Shown one piece after another: positions 16,504-24,876 of a stretch of DNA of 64,000 nt. Under the pieces are notes generated by a model, which searched no databases, had not been told where the DNA came from, and was given only the letters and a program-made list of their open reading frames with translations. Source of the DNA: Chthonobacter rhizosphaerae (GTDB lineage: Bacteria; Pseudomonadota; Alphaproteobacteria; Rhizobiales; Pleomorphomonadaceae); contig NZ_JACDIS010000009.1 in assembly GCF_013839525.1 (NCBI RefSeq), positions 62,001 through 126,000 of the forward strand. The letters run 5' to 3'. Numbering within the stretch: the first letter of the stretch is position 1; every line of letters starts with the position of its first letter. A program made the position numbers and the translations under genes.

Positions 16504-17502
16504 GTGTCGATCGCCGCCACCCTGAACGAAATCCCCGGCCTCGTCTGGGGCTACCGGTTCGATCCGGCGACCGGCCGCGCGACGGTCCTGCCGGCGGACG
16601 CCGGCCGCGACGTCGTCGGCCGCGACGACGGCATCCTGTGGCTGCATCTGGCGCTCAGCGATGCCCGCATCCCCGGCTTCCTCGCCGGCATCGCCGACCT
16701 GCCCGAAGCGGCCCGCCAGACCCTGACCGAGCGCGACACGCACGTGAAGCTGACCGTCACCGACGGGGTGGTGCACGGCGTTCTGACGGATCTGGAGCGG
16801 GAGTTCGACTACGAGACGCGGGACATCGGCTGGTTCCGGTTCGCCTTCTCGGACCGGCTGATCATCACCGCCCGGCTGCATCCCCTGCGCTGCATCGAGA
16901 CGGCCCGGCACGCGGTGGAGAACGGCCGGGCGCACAGCCATCCGGTCCACATCTTCGAATCGATCGTGCTGGAGTTCCAGAAGACGCTCGTCCGGCTGGT
17001 GGTCGAGATGACGGACGAGCTCGACACCATCGAGGACCACGTGTTCGACGACGTGCCGCGCGACGAGCGGCGCCGGCTGGGGCCGGTGCGCCGGACCATC
17101 GTGCGGCTCCATCGGCAGTTGCGCGCGACGATCCAGCTGATGCGCCGGCTGGAGATCGAGGACCGGGAGGACGTGCCGCCGGGCATGGCAGAGACGGCGG
17201 AGCGGCTGGCGGACAAGCTCGGCGCGGTCTACTCGGACATGCAGGCGCTGCAGGACCGCGCCCGGCTGCTCCACGAGGAGATCGACAGCAAGATCTCGTC
17301 GGAGACCAACCGGCACCTCTACGTGCTCAGCGTCATGACGGCGCTTCTGCTGCCGCCCACCCTGGTGGTGGGCTTCTTCGGCATGAACACGTCGGACATG
17401 CCGTTCACCCTGGCGGTCGGCGGCACCTGGTACGCCTTTTCCGTCTGCGCGGCGAGCATCCTCGGCGCATGGTGGCTTCTGCGCCGGAACGGGATCTTCT
17501 GA
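16504..17502 (+). CDS. CorA family divalent cation transporter, ZntB-like
   Basis: 332 residues. A long cytoplasmic N-terminal domain with coiled-coil helices (EDHVFDDVPRDERRRLGPVRR, about 175-270) is followed by two C-terminal membrane helices separated by the family motif GMN (VVGFFGMNTSDMPF). Length and the N-terminal sequence (IPGLVWGYRFDPATGRA) fit the ZntB branch that moves zinc with protons, rather than the Mg2+ channel CorA, but the metal is not certain. GTG 16504 is chosen because GGAG lies 7 bases upstream; the frame is open further 5' but without motif. Convergent with the lipoprotein gene 7 bp downstream. Confidence 0.85.
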   Translation: MSIAATLNEIPGLVWGYRFDPATGRATVLPADAGRDVVGRDDGILWLHLALSDARIPGFLAGIADLPEAARQTLTERDTHVKLTVTDGVVHGVLTDLEREFDYETRDIGWFRFAFSDRLIITARLHPLRCIETARHAVENGRAHSHPVHIFESIVLEFQKTLVRLVVEMTDELDTIEDHVFDDVPRDERRRLGPVRRTIVRLHRQLRATIQLMRRLEIEDREDVPPGMAETAERLADKLGAVYSDMQALQDRARLLHEEIDSKISSETNRHLYVLSVMTALLLPPTLVVGFFGMNTSDMPFTLAVGGTWYAFSVCAASILGAWWLLRRNGIF

Positions 17503-17509
17503 TCGGGCC

Positions 17510-18211
17510 TCACCGGGGCGCGATCGTCGCGCCCGGGGGCGGCTGCACCGTCGTCGCCGGCGCGGGCTGGGCGGGGGCGGGCGATACCGGCTGGACGGCG
17601 ACGGGCGCGGTGGGCGAAGCGGCCGCCGTTGCGGGCGCGGCGGGCGCCTGGGCCGACACCGCGGGCGGCGCGATCCGCGCGGGCGCGGCGACGACGGCGG
17701 CCGGTTGGGACGAGGTTGCGGCGGGCGGCGCGACCGGGGCCGTCGTCGGCGCGAGCGTCGCGACCGGCGGGGTGGTTGTGCGCGGGGCCGGGCCGGGCAG
17801 GGCGCCGGAGGCGGGCGACGTGCAGGTGTAGTCGTGTTCGAACTGGGTGGTCAGGATCTCCCGCGAGGCGCCCACCAGGGTGCAGGCGCGGCCCCGGCTC
17901 GCCAGGAAGGCCTCCGCCACGGTGCGGTGGTGGACGACGTTCGGCGTCTCGTCCACGAGGCCTAGGGTCGCCTGGGACACGACGCCGGTGCGGACGGCGG
18001 ACCGGATCGACGGCGCGGTCATGATCTTGCCGATGTCGGGGCGGTCGAACACGCGGAACTCGCCGCTCGGCACCACCATGGGTTCGGCCCGCACGTCCCC
18101 GTAGGTCATCACCACGTAGTCGACGCTGGCGCAGGCCGACACGCCGACGGCGAGCGCGAACCCGATCGAGACCCGTCCGATCCACCCCATTCCGAATGCC
18201 CCTCGCGCCAT
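17510..18211 (-). CDS. Proline/alanine-rich lipoprotein of unknown function
   Basis: 233 residues. Lipoprotein signal peptide with lipobox VSAC (Cys27), a conserved-looking globular segment (about 28-140, including YVVMTYGDVRAEPMVVPSGE and FLASRGRACTLVGASRE), then an extended Pro/Ala/Thr-rich tail with no predicted structure (about 140-233). Cys109 and Cys129 in the globular part could pair. ATG 18211 is preceded by GGAGGAGAG. I do not recognise the family. The tail could span part of the periplasm or peptidoglycan. Confidence 0.7.
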   Translation of the reverse strand: MARGAFGMGWIGRVSIGFALAVGVSACASVDYVVMTYGDVRAEPMVVPSGEFRVFDRPDIGKIMTAPSIRSAVRTGVVSQATLGLVDETPNVVHHRTVAEAFLASRGRACTLVGASREILTTQFEHDYTCTSPASGALPGPAPRTTTPPVATLAPTTAPVAPPAATSSQPAAVVAAPARIAPPAVSAQAPAAPATAAASPTAPVAVQPVSPAPAQPAPATTVQPPPGATIAPR

Positions 18212-18305
18212 CGCGCTCTCCTCCGATCACCGGCCGTCCGCCGCGGACAAATCGCCGACGGCCCGGGTTGGATCCCGCAATCATGGCCAGGAGGAGACGG
18301 CGCAG

Positions 18306-18339
18306 AAAAAAGGGCTCTTCCGCGTGAACGGAAGAGCCC
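18306..18339 (-). terminator. Intrinsic terminator of the serine-cycle cluster
   Basis: Read on the minus strand: CGGAAGAGCCC pairs perfectly with its complement across a 6-base loop (11-bp stem, 18312-18339) and is followed by six T (18306-18311). It lies 92 bp downstream of the hprA stop, so it ends the sgaA-mcl-mtkA-mtkB-hprA transcript. Confidence 0.85.
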
Positions 18340-18430
18340 CCAAGGCGGGCCCGCATCCCCCATGACACGGACCGAGAGCGGGCCGGGTCGCCCCCGTCCC
18401 CCGACTGAAGCGACCCGGCCATCGACGTCC

Positions 18431-19402
18431 TCAGGCCACCCGGTCGGGCGGCGTGCGGCCGTCGAAGAAGGCTTCCAGATTGTTGAGGACCCGCCAGCCC
18501 ATGGCCTCGCGGGTGGAGGCGGTGGCGCTGCCGAGGTGGGGCAGGAGCACGGCGTTCTCCACCGTGTAGAGGTCCTCGTCGATGTTCGGCTCGCCCTCGA
18601 ACACGTCGAGGCCGGCGCCGGCGATGGTGCCGGCCTTGAGGGCGCGGACGAGCGCCTTGGCGTCCACCACCTCGCCGCGGGCGGTGTTGACCAGGATGGA
18701 CGTCGGCTTCATGAGCGCCAGCCGCTCGTCGTTGATCAGGTGGTAGTTGTCCTTGCCGCCGGGCATGTGAAGCGACACCACGTCAGCCTCGCGGAGCACG
18801 TCCTCGATGCTGTCGCGCTTCTCCGCGCCCATCTCGGCGGCGAGTTCCGGCTTCACCGGGAACGGGTCGAAATAGATGACCTTCATGCCGAAGCCGAAGT
18901 GGGCGCGCTTGGCCGCCTCGCGGCCGATGCGGCCGAAGCCGAGCACGCCGAACACGCCGCCGGACACCTTGGTGCCGATCATGTGGGTGGGGCGCCACCC
19001 GGTCCACTTCTTCGCCCGCACCTCGCGCTCGCCCTCGCCGGCGCGGCGGGCGGCCATCAGCATCAAGGTGATGGCGAGGTCGGCGGTGCACTCGGAGAGC
19101 ACCTCCGGCGTGTTCGAAACCTGGATGCCGGCCTTCTTGGCAGCGTCCGTGTCGATGTGGCTGTATCCCACGCCGTAGCTCGCCAGGATCTTGGCGCGCG
19201 GGTCCGTCACCTCGAGCACCGCCGCGTCCACCTTGTCGGAGACGGTCGGGCAGACCGCGTCGTAGTCCATCAGCGCCTGCCGCATGGCGGCGGCCGTCAT
19301 GGGCACGTCGGCCTCGTTGAGCGTGACGTCGTAGAGCTCGCGCAGGCGGGCTTCGACGACCTCAGGCCAGCGGCGCGTGATGAGAACCTTCTTCTTCGAC
19401 AC
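18431..19402 (-). CDS. hprA: D-isomer 2-hydroxyacid dehydrogenase; hydroxypyruvate/glyoxylate reductase
   Basis: 323 residues. NAD(P)H-dependent reductase with the Rossmann motif GVLGFGRIGREAAKRA and the active-site triad of the family: Arg in VNTARGEVVD, Glu in AGAGLDVFEGEP and His in LLPHLGSAT. In the serine cycle it reduces hydroxypyruvate to D-glycerate. GTG 19402 is chosen: GAGGAA lies 9 bases upstream and the protein begins VSKKKVLITRRWP; upstream in-frame sequence translates repeat B and is not coding. It is the last gene of the cluster and is separated from mtkB by 247 bp containing palindrome B. Glyoxylate reductase is the alternative name; context favours hydroxypyruvate. Confidence 0.85.
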   Translation of the reverse strand: MSKKKVLITRRWPEVVEARLRELYDVTLNEADVPMTAAAMRQALMDYDAVCPTVSDKVDAAVLEVTDPRAKILASYGVGYSHIDTDAAKKAGIQVSNTPEVLSECTADLAITLMLMAARRAGEGEREVRAKKWTGWRPTHMIGTKVSGGVFGVLGFGRIGREAAKRAHFGFGMKVIYFDPFPVKPELAAEMGAEKRDSIEDVLREADVVSLHMPGGKDNYHLINDERLALMKPTSILVNTARGEVVDAKALVRALKAGTIAGAGLDVFEGEPNIDEDLYTVENAVLLPHLGSATASTREAMGWRVLNNLEAFFDGRTPPDRVA

Positions 19403-19503
19403 GGGGGCGTTCCTCGGGGTTGGGGAGAGCGGCGCGTCGTTCGCGCGCCTGGGCTCTTTCGTATCATTATTGTCCACGATGGCGCACGTCACGCGCCGCC
19501 GTC

Positions 19504-19533
19504 CGTCATGGTCCGCGAAGGCGGACCATGACG
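19504..19533. repeat. Palindromic repeat, family B, short copy
   Basis: CGTCATGGTCCGC-GAAG-GCGGACCATGACG: perfect 13-bp arms with a 4-base loop. The same core recurs at 34746, 34807 and 44127. Here it lies between mtkB and hprA and would fold in the mRNA. Confidence 0.85.
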
Positions 19534-19649
19534 CTCGAACGTCCAAGCAGCGAGAACCTCGGCGCTCTCCTGACGCTCCGGCGTCCGAGCCGGCACGGCA
19601 TCGGCGGGTGGGGCGGCGGGTTCCGGGGTCCGCCGCCCCACCCGTCGGC

Positions 19650-20552
19650 TTACTCGGCGGCGACTTTCATGCCGGCGAGCATCTTCTGGACGGTGGAGCC
19701 GAACTCGGCCGGGGTCGGCACGATCGTCACGCCGCAGCCCTTGAGGATCTCCACCTTCTCGGCGGCGCTCTCGCCGAAGGCCGACACGATGGCGCCGGCG
19801 TGGCCCATCTTGCGGCCCTTCGGGGCGGAGAGGCCGGCGATGTAGGCGCAGACCGGCTTGGTCATGTGGTCGCGGGCGTAGGCGCCGGCTTCGGCTTCCT
19901 GCGGACCGCCGATCTCGCCGATCATGATCACCGCGTCGGTGTCCGGATCGTTCTCGAACAGCTCCAGGACGTCGCGGTGCGAGCAGCCGTTGATCGGGTC
20001 GCCGCCGATGCCGACGGAGGTGGAGACGCCGATGCCGAGCTCCTTCAGCTGCGAGGCGGCCTCGTAGCCGAGGGTGCCGGAGCGGCCGACGATGCCGATG
20101 CGGCCCGGCAGGTAGATGTGGCCCGGCATGATGCCGACCAGCGCCTCGCCCGGGGTGATGATGCCCGCGCAGTTGGGTCCGAGCAGCCGCATGCGGTTCT
20201 CGGCCTTGTAGCGCTTCATGTAGCGCTTCACGCGCATCATGTCCTGGGTCGGGATGCCGTCGGTGATGCAGACCGCGACCTTGATGCCGGCGTCGGCGGC
20301 TTCCATGATCGAGTCGGCCGCGAACGGAGGCGGCACGAACACGATGGAGACGTCGGCGCCGGTTGCGTCCACGGCTTCCTTGACGGTGTTGAACACCGGC
20401 TTGCCGTGGATTTCGGTGCCGCCCTTGCCGGGGGTCACGCCGCCGACGACCGGGGAGCCGTACCGGATCATGTCCTCGGCGTGGAAGGAGCCGATCTTTC
20501 CGGTGATGCCCTGGACGATGATCTTGGAGTTCTTGTTGACGAGAACGGACAT
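19650..20552 (-). CDS. mtkB: Malate-CoA ligase (malate thiokinase) alpha subunit
   Basis: 300 residues. CoA-binding and ligase domains of the succinyl-CoA synthetase alpha family, with the phosphohistidine in [12 protein letters not shown] (His251) and motifs GPNCAGII and [17 protein letters not shown]. Works with MtkA to convert malate, CoA and ATP to malyl-CoA. The segment [12 protein letters not shown] and [14 protein letters not shown] is closer, as I recall the sequences, to methylotroph MtkB than to SucD; the neighbours sgaA, mcl and hprA agree. Starts 11 bp after the mtkA stop, so the two are co-translated. A housekeeping sucD is the alternative but would sit with sucAB/mdh genes. Confidence 0.85.
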   Translation of the reverse strand: MSVLVNKNSKIIVQGITGKIGSFHAEDMIRYGSPVVGGVTPGKGGTEIHGKPVFNTVKEAVDATGADVSIVFVPPPFAADSIMEAADAGIKVAVCITDGIPTQDMMRVKRYMKRYKAENRMRLLGPNCAGIITPGEALVGIMPGHIYLPGRIGIVGRSGTLGYEAASQLKELGIGVSTSVGIGGDPINGCSHRDVLELFENDPDTDAVIMIGEIGGPQEAEAGAYARDHMTKPVCAYIAGLSAPKGRKMGHAGAIVSAFGESAAEKVEILKGCGVTIVPTPAEFGSTVQKMLAGMKVAAE

Positions 20553-20563
20553 GTCGGTGCTCC

Positions 20564-21745
20564 TCAGGCGGCCTTGGCGTTGCCGGTCTTGGCGGCGGCA
20601 ACCGACAGACGGGCGGCTTCGGCCAGCGTGGTCGCGGAAATCACGTTGATCCCGCTCTCGTTGATGATCTTGCGGCCTTCCTCGACGTTGGTGCCGGCGA
20701 GGCGGACGACGAGCGGCAACTCCAGGCCGGAGATCTCGACGGCCTTCACGACGCCCTGGGCGACCCAGTCGCAGCGGTTGATGCCGGCGAAGATGTTGAC
20801 GAGGATCGCCTTGACGTTCTTGTCCTGGGTGACCAGGCGGAAGGCCTTGGCCACGCGCTCGGGCGTCGCGCCGCCGCCGATGTCGAGGAAGTTCGCCGGG
20901 GCGCCGCCTTCCAGGAGGATCATGTCCATGGTCGCCATGGCGAGGCCGGCGCCGTTGACGATGCAGCCGACGTCGCCGTCGAGGCCCACGTAGGAGAGGC
21001 CGCGGTCGGCGGCTTGCGTCTCGCGCGGGTCCTCCTGCGACTTGTCGCGCAGCTCCGAGATGTCCGGGTGACGGAACATCGCGTTGTCGTCGAAGCTCAT
21101 CTTGGCGTCGAGGGCGATCAGGTTGCCCTCGGCGGTGAAGACCAGCGGGTTGATCTCCAGCATGTTGCCGTCCTTGTCGCGGAAGGCACGGTAGGCGCCG
21201 AGGATCACCCGGGTGGCGTCCGCCACGGCCGAGCCGGGCAGGCCGAGCTTGAAGGCGAGCTCGCGGGCCTGGAAGGCCTGCATGCCGACCGCCGGCTCCA
21301 CGGAGATCTTGATGATGGACTCCGGCTTGGTCTCGGCGACCTCCTCGATGTCCATGCCGCCCTCGGTCGAGCCGATGACGATGACGCGCTGCTCGGACCG
21401 GTCGAGCACGAAGCCGAGGTAGAGCTCCTTGGCGATGTTGACGCCGCCTTCCACGTAGAGGCGGTTCACCATCTTGCCCGACGGGCCGGACTGGTGGGTG
21501 ACGAGCTTGCGGCCGAGCATCTTCTCGGCGGCTTCCTCCACCTCATGCTCCGACTTGCAGACCTTCACGCCGCCGGCCTTGCCGCGGCCGCCCGTGTGCA
21601 CCTGGGCCTTCACCACCCACACCGAACCGCCGATCTCGCGCGCCCGGTAGGCCGCCTGCTCGGGGCTGTAGGCGAGGCCGCCCTTGGGGATCGGCACGCC
21701 GAACTTGGCGAGAATTTCCTTCGCCTGGTATTCATGGATATCCAT
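20564..21745 (-). CDS. mtkA: Malate-CoA ligase (malate thiokinase) beta subunit
   Basis: 393 residues. ATP-grasp domain (from [17 protein letters not shown], with [17 protein letters not shown] near 45-62) and ligase domain ([36 protein letters not shown]). The family covers succinyl-CoA and malate-CoA ligases; [12 protein letters not shown] and the gene context (malyl-CoA lyase upstream, aminotransferase sgaA before it) favour the malate enzyme of the serine cycle. It couples to MtkB, 11 bp downstream. ATG 21745 opens with the conserved N-terminus. The 209-bp gap upstream contains palindromic repeat A1. Confidence 0.87.
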   Translation of the reverse strand: MDIHEYQAKEILAKFGVPIPKGGLAYSPEQAAYRAREIGGSVWVVKAQVHTGGRGKAGGVKVCKSEHEVEEAAEKMLGRKLVTHQSGPSGKMVNRLYVEGGVNIAKELYLGFVLDRSEQRVIVIGSTEGGMDIEEVAETKPESIIKISVEPAVGMQAFQARELAFKLGLPGSAVADATRVILGAYRAFRDKDGNMLEINPLVFTAEGNLIALDAKMSFDDNAMFRHPDISELRDKSQEDPRETQAADRGLSYVGLDGDVGCIVNGAGLAMATMDMILLEGGAPANFLDIGGGATPERVAKAFRLVTQDKNVKAILVNIFAGINRCDWVAQGVVKAVEISGLELPLVVRLAGTNVEEGRKIINESGINVISATTLAEAARLSVAAAKTGNAKAA

Positions 21746-21796
21746 GGGTCATGTCCTCTGGAACGATTGTGTTCGGTGGCCGTGGTGCCCGGGGCA

Positions 21797-21929
21797 CCCC
21801 CCACCCCATCCCTCCCCCTCAAGGGGGGAGGGGGCGCTGCTTCGATGGCGGTGCGAACGGGTTCGGTATCGCTCGGCGTGTCCCCCGGCGAAACCCTCCC
21901 CCCTTGAGGGGGAGGGCAGGGTGGGGGGG
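21797..21929. repeat. Palindromic repeat family A, copy 1 (between mcl and mtkA)
   Basis: About 133 bp with G/C-run terminal inverted repeats: CCCCCCACCCCATCCCTCCC on the left and the near-complement ending GGCAGGGTGGGGGG on the right, each arm also holding a smaller palindrome around CTCAAGGGG / CCCCTTGAG. Related to the element at 22980-23130. Confidence 0.8.
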
Positions 21930-21954
21930 AACCGCGCCCTGAACCGGCGATCGC

Positions 21955-22914
21955 TCACGCCGCCTTGGCGTTCGCCTTCGACTTCTCCTCGATCGCGTCC
22001 GCCACCATCACGATGTTCTGGGCCATGCGGGCGGAGGCGGCGTCGATGAGGCGGCCGTCGAGGGACGCGGCGCCCTTGCCCTGGGCGGCGGCCTCGTCGA
22101 GGGCGACAAGCACGCGTCGGGCGCGGTCGACTTCCGCCGGCGGGGGCGAGAAGACGTCGTTGGCGAGGGCGATCTGGCTCGGGTGGATGGCCCACTTGCC
22201 CTCGCAGCCGAGCACGGCGGCGCGCTTGGCGGCCTTCACATAGTCTTCCGGCGAGGAGAAGTCGCCGAACGGGCCGTCGATGGCGCGAAGGCCATAGGCG
22301 CGGCAGGCGGTGACCATGCGGTCGATGGCGGCGTGCCACTGGTCGCCCGGGTAGTCCGGGTTGAGGCCGCCGATGACGACGGTGCGCGACCGGCGCGAGG
22401 CGGAGAAGTCGGCGACGCCGAAGTGCAGGGCTTCCAGGTTGCGGGCGGCCGCGATCGCCTCCACGTTGGCCATGCCGAGGGTGGTCTCGATCAGGGCTTC
22501 CAGGCCGATCTCGTTCTGGATCGACTTGGCTTCGCGGATCTGCGCCACCATGGCCTCGACCATGTAGACGTCGCCCGGCACGCCGACCTTCGGGATCAGG
22601 ATGGTGTCGAGATGCTGGCCGGCCTGCTCCACCACGTCCACGACGTCGCGGTACATCCAGTGGGTGTCGAGGCCGTTGATGCGCACCGACATGGTCTTGC
22701 CGCGCTCGCGCCACGGCATTTCCTTCAGCGCCTTGATGATGTTCTCGCGGGCGGTGACCTTGTCGTTCGGCGCGACGGCGTCTTCCAGGTCGAGGAAGAT
22801 GAAGTCCACCTCGGAATTGAGGGCCTTCTCGAACATCTGCGGGTTGGAGCCCGGAACCGCCAGCTCGGAGCGCTGCACGCGCGTCTTGACCGGCTTGTAC
22901 TGGGTGAAGCTCAT
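21955..22914 (-). CDS. mcl: Malyl-CoA lyase (HpcH/HpaI family)
   Basis: 319 residues, TIM-barrel citrate-lyase-beta type enzyme that cleaves L-malyl-CoA to glyoxylate and acetyl-CoA, the step that regenerates glyoxylate in the serine cycle; such enzymes often also act on beta-methylmalyl-CoA. Motifs: RSELAVPGSNPQMFEKA, FIFLDLEDAVAPNDK, RINGLDTHWMYRDVVD, GANVE-type LIETTLGMANVEAI, and AIDGPFGDFSSPEDY near 225. ATG 22914 has GGAGGAAAA upstream and opens MSFTQYKP. Lies between sgaA and mtkA, with palindromic repeats in both gaps. Confidence 0.92.
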   Translation of the reverse strand: MSFTQYKPVKTRVQRSELAVPGSNPQMFEKALNSEVDFIFLDLEDAVAPNDKVTARENIIKALKEMPWRERGKTMSVRINGLDTHWMYRDVVDVVEQAGQHLDTILIPKVGVPGDVYMVEAMVAQIREAKSIQNEIGLEALIETTLGMANVEAIAAARNLEALHFGVADFSASRRSRTVVIGGLNPDYPGDQWHAAIDRMVTACRAYGLRAIDGPFGDFSSPEDYVKAAKRAAVLGCEGKWAIHPSQIALANDVFSPPPAEVDRARRVLVALDEAAAQGKGAASLDGRLIDAASARMAQNIVMVADAIEEKSKANAKAA

Positions 22915-22979
22915 GGGGTTTTCCTCCGGATGGCGCGGCGTTCGGGGCGCGCCGGGATTTTGGGTCGAGCGTCGGTGTT

Positions 22980-23130
22980 CACCCCCCACTCCAGCTCTCC
23001 CCCTCAAGGGGGGAGAGGGTCGGTCGGAGGGTGTTGCGGGCGTCAGCGTCTTTCACGTCTGCCGGTTCTGGTCCGGAACCGCCTCGGGGCCCTCTCCCCC
23101 CTCGAGGGGGAGAGTGGGAGAGGGGGGGTG
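22980..23130. repeat. Palindromic repeat family A, copy 2 (between sgaA and mcl)
   Basis: About 151 bp with inverted ends CACCCCCCACTCCAGCTCTC and GAGAGTGGGAGAGGGGGGGTG around inner CCCCTCAAGGGG and CCCCTCGAGGGG palindromes. Same family and same orientation of gaps as 21797-21929. Confidence 0.8.
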
Positions 23131-23155
23131 AGCCACCGCCCCTCTCCGATCGCCT

Positions 23156-24343
23156 TCACGCCGCCGCGGCGGTCACGTTGCGGCGGGCGCCGTAGTAGGC
23201 CTGGGCGGCGGCGACGCCGGAGCCGAACTCGATCTTGGCGCCGCAGTCGACCAGGGCCATCTCGGCGGCCGCGATCGCGCCGAGCAGCATCAGCTCGTTG
23301 GTGGCGCCGAGGTGGCCGATGCGGAAGACCTTGCCGGAGAGCTTGTTGAGGCCCGAGCCGAAGGACACGCCGTAGCGGTCGTAGCCGCGGCGGATGACCT
23401 GAACGGCGTCCACGTTGGACGGGACCCAGATGGCCGACACGGTGTCGGAGTGCCACTTGGGCTCCTTGGCGACGAGTTCGAAGCCCCAGGCCTTCACTGC
23501 CTCGCGGACGCCGCTGGCGATGTGGTTGTGGCGGACGAACACGTTCTCCAGGCCCTCTTCGAACAGAAGGTCGAGCGAGGCGCGCAGGCCGCGTAGCAGA
23601 ACGGTGGCCGGCGTGTAGGGGAAGTAGCCGTCCTTGTTCATGCGCGTCATGTCTTCGAAGGAGAAGAAGCAGCGCGGGAACTTGGAGGACTTGTGGGCTT
23701 CGAGGGCCTTCTGGCTGACCGCGATGATAGCGAGGCCGGTCGGCAGCATGAAGCCCTTCTGCGAGCCCGAAACGATGCCGTCGACGCCCCACTCGTCCAT
23801 GCGGAAGTCGATGGAGGCGACCGAGGACACGCCGTCCACATAGAGGAGGGCCGGGTGGCCGGCGGCGTCGAGCGCCTTGCGGACGCCGGCGATGTCGGAG
23901 GTCACGCCGGTGGCGGTCTCGTTCTGGGTGGTCAGAACCGCCTTGATCTTGTGCTCCTTGTCGGCCGCCAGGATGTCGTGGAAGGTCTCGACCGGAACGC
24001 CTTCGCCCCACTCCACGTCCACCACCTGGGTGTCGAAGCCGAGGCGCTGGCACATGTCGGCCCAGAGCAGCGAGAACTGGCCGAAGGTGGAGATGAGGAC
24101 CTTGTCGCCCGGGTTCAGGGTATTGGTGAGCACCGCTTCCCAGCCGCCGGTGCCGGAGGACGGATAGATGAAGGTCTGGCCGGTCTCGGTCTTGAACACC
24201 TTCTTCAGGTCGGCGAAGAGCGGCAGCGTCAGCTTCGGGAAGTCAGGAGAGCGCATGTCCTCCTGCGGCAGGTTCATTGCACGGCGGACCGGATCCGGGA
24301 CGTTGGTGGGACCGGGAATGAAAAGGCCGGGGTGGTAGCGCAT
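23156..24343 (-). CDS. sgaA: Serine-glyoxylate aminotransferase
   Basis: 395 residues, PLP-dependent class V aminotransferase. The PLP lysine is Lys196 in VSGSQKGFML; LLYVDGVSSVASIDF carries the cofactor-binding Asp. N-terminus GLFIPGPTNVPDPVRRAM and the C-terminal VFRIGHLGATNELMLLG are typical of the methylotroph enzyme. It transfers the amino group of serine to glyoxylate, giving hydroxypyruvate (substrate of hprA) and glycine. First gene of the cluster; ATG 24343 has GAGGAAA upstream. The promoter should lie in the 24344-24600 gap. Confidence 0.93.
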   Translation of the reverse strand: MRYHPGLFIPGPTNVPDPVRRAMNLPQEDMRSPDFPKLTLPLFADLKKVFKTETGQTFIYPSSGTGGWEAVLTNTLNPGDKVLISTFGQFSLLWADMCQRLGFDTQVVDVEWGEGVPVETFHDILAADKEHKIKAVLTTQNETATGVTSDIAGVRKALDAAGHPALLYVDGVSSVASIDFRMDEWGVDGIVSGSQKGFMLPTGLAIIAVSQKALEAHKSSKFPRCFFSFEDMTRMNKDGYFPYTPATVLLRGLRASLDLLFEEGLENVFVRHNHIASGVREAVKAWGFELVAKEPKWHSDTVSAIWVPSNVDAVQVIRRGYDRYGVSFGSGLNKLSGKVFRIGHLGATNELMLLGAIAAAEMALVDCGAKIEFGSGVAAAQAYYGARRNVTAAAA

Positions 24344-24876
24344 CGTTTCCTCGGGTGTCAGGCGGCCGTTTTGGCGTCCGCGGGGTTGTCGGCCCGGCCT
24401 CGTCCGTCGGCGTCGGCCCTTGGGGGGCGCGACGCGCTCAATGGGGCGACGGGACCGGGTTCCTCCTGGCGATGGAAGGTGATGCGGGGCGGTTCAGGAG
24501 ACCAGCACGATTTTCTGCAAGGGAGGGCTAGGAAAACTGAAGGTGCAGTGCAGCATTCCGGTTGTTGGCGTAAGGTGAGCCACAAGCGCTGCTTATCGCT
24601 GCTGTTGGAACGATTAAGGCGGAGAGCGGCCGATGGCCTGATAGGTACTGGCGATCACATTGGATCGACCTGCGACCGCTGACCGCAGCACGGCGGGTGC
24701 GCGCGACCGTGCCTACCGAACAGCACTCGCCCCCAACGCCATGGTTCCGCCTGTCGTAAGCGAACCTTGGCGGTTTCCGCGAAAAGAATGACATATTCGA
24801 CATAGCTTTATTTACATGTTCGGGTCATCTCTGGTTGCGGGCGGTCCGCCGGGCCGTGTGCGAGAGGAGGCTGGCC
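24344..24876. other. Divergent intergenic region, AT-richer at its right end
   Basis: About 530 bp between sgaA (leftward) and the glycosidase-like lipoprotein gene (rightward). The part 24730-24830 is clearly less GC-rich (ATGACATATTCGACATAGC). It should contain the sgaA promoter and that of the lipoprotein. I see no gene, and no serine-cycle regulator (QscR type) is encoded here. Confidence 0.5.

Noticed and set aside
15876-16520. Minus- and plus-strand frames in the gap before the CorA-like gene
   Set aside because: Arg/Pro-rich, no ribosome site, no recognisable domain, mutually overlapping on both strands.
20564-21745. Housekeeping sucC instead of mtkA
   Set aside because: Family cannot exclude it, but the neighbours sgaA, mcl and hprA and the partner sequence favour malate-CoA ligase; kept as the stated alternative.
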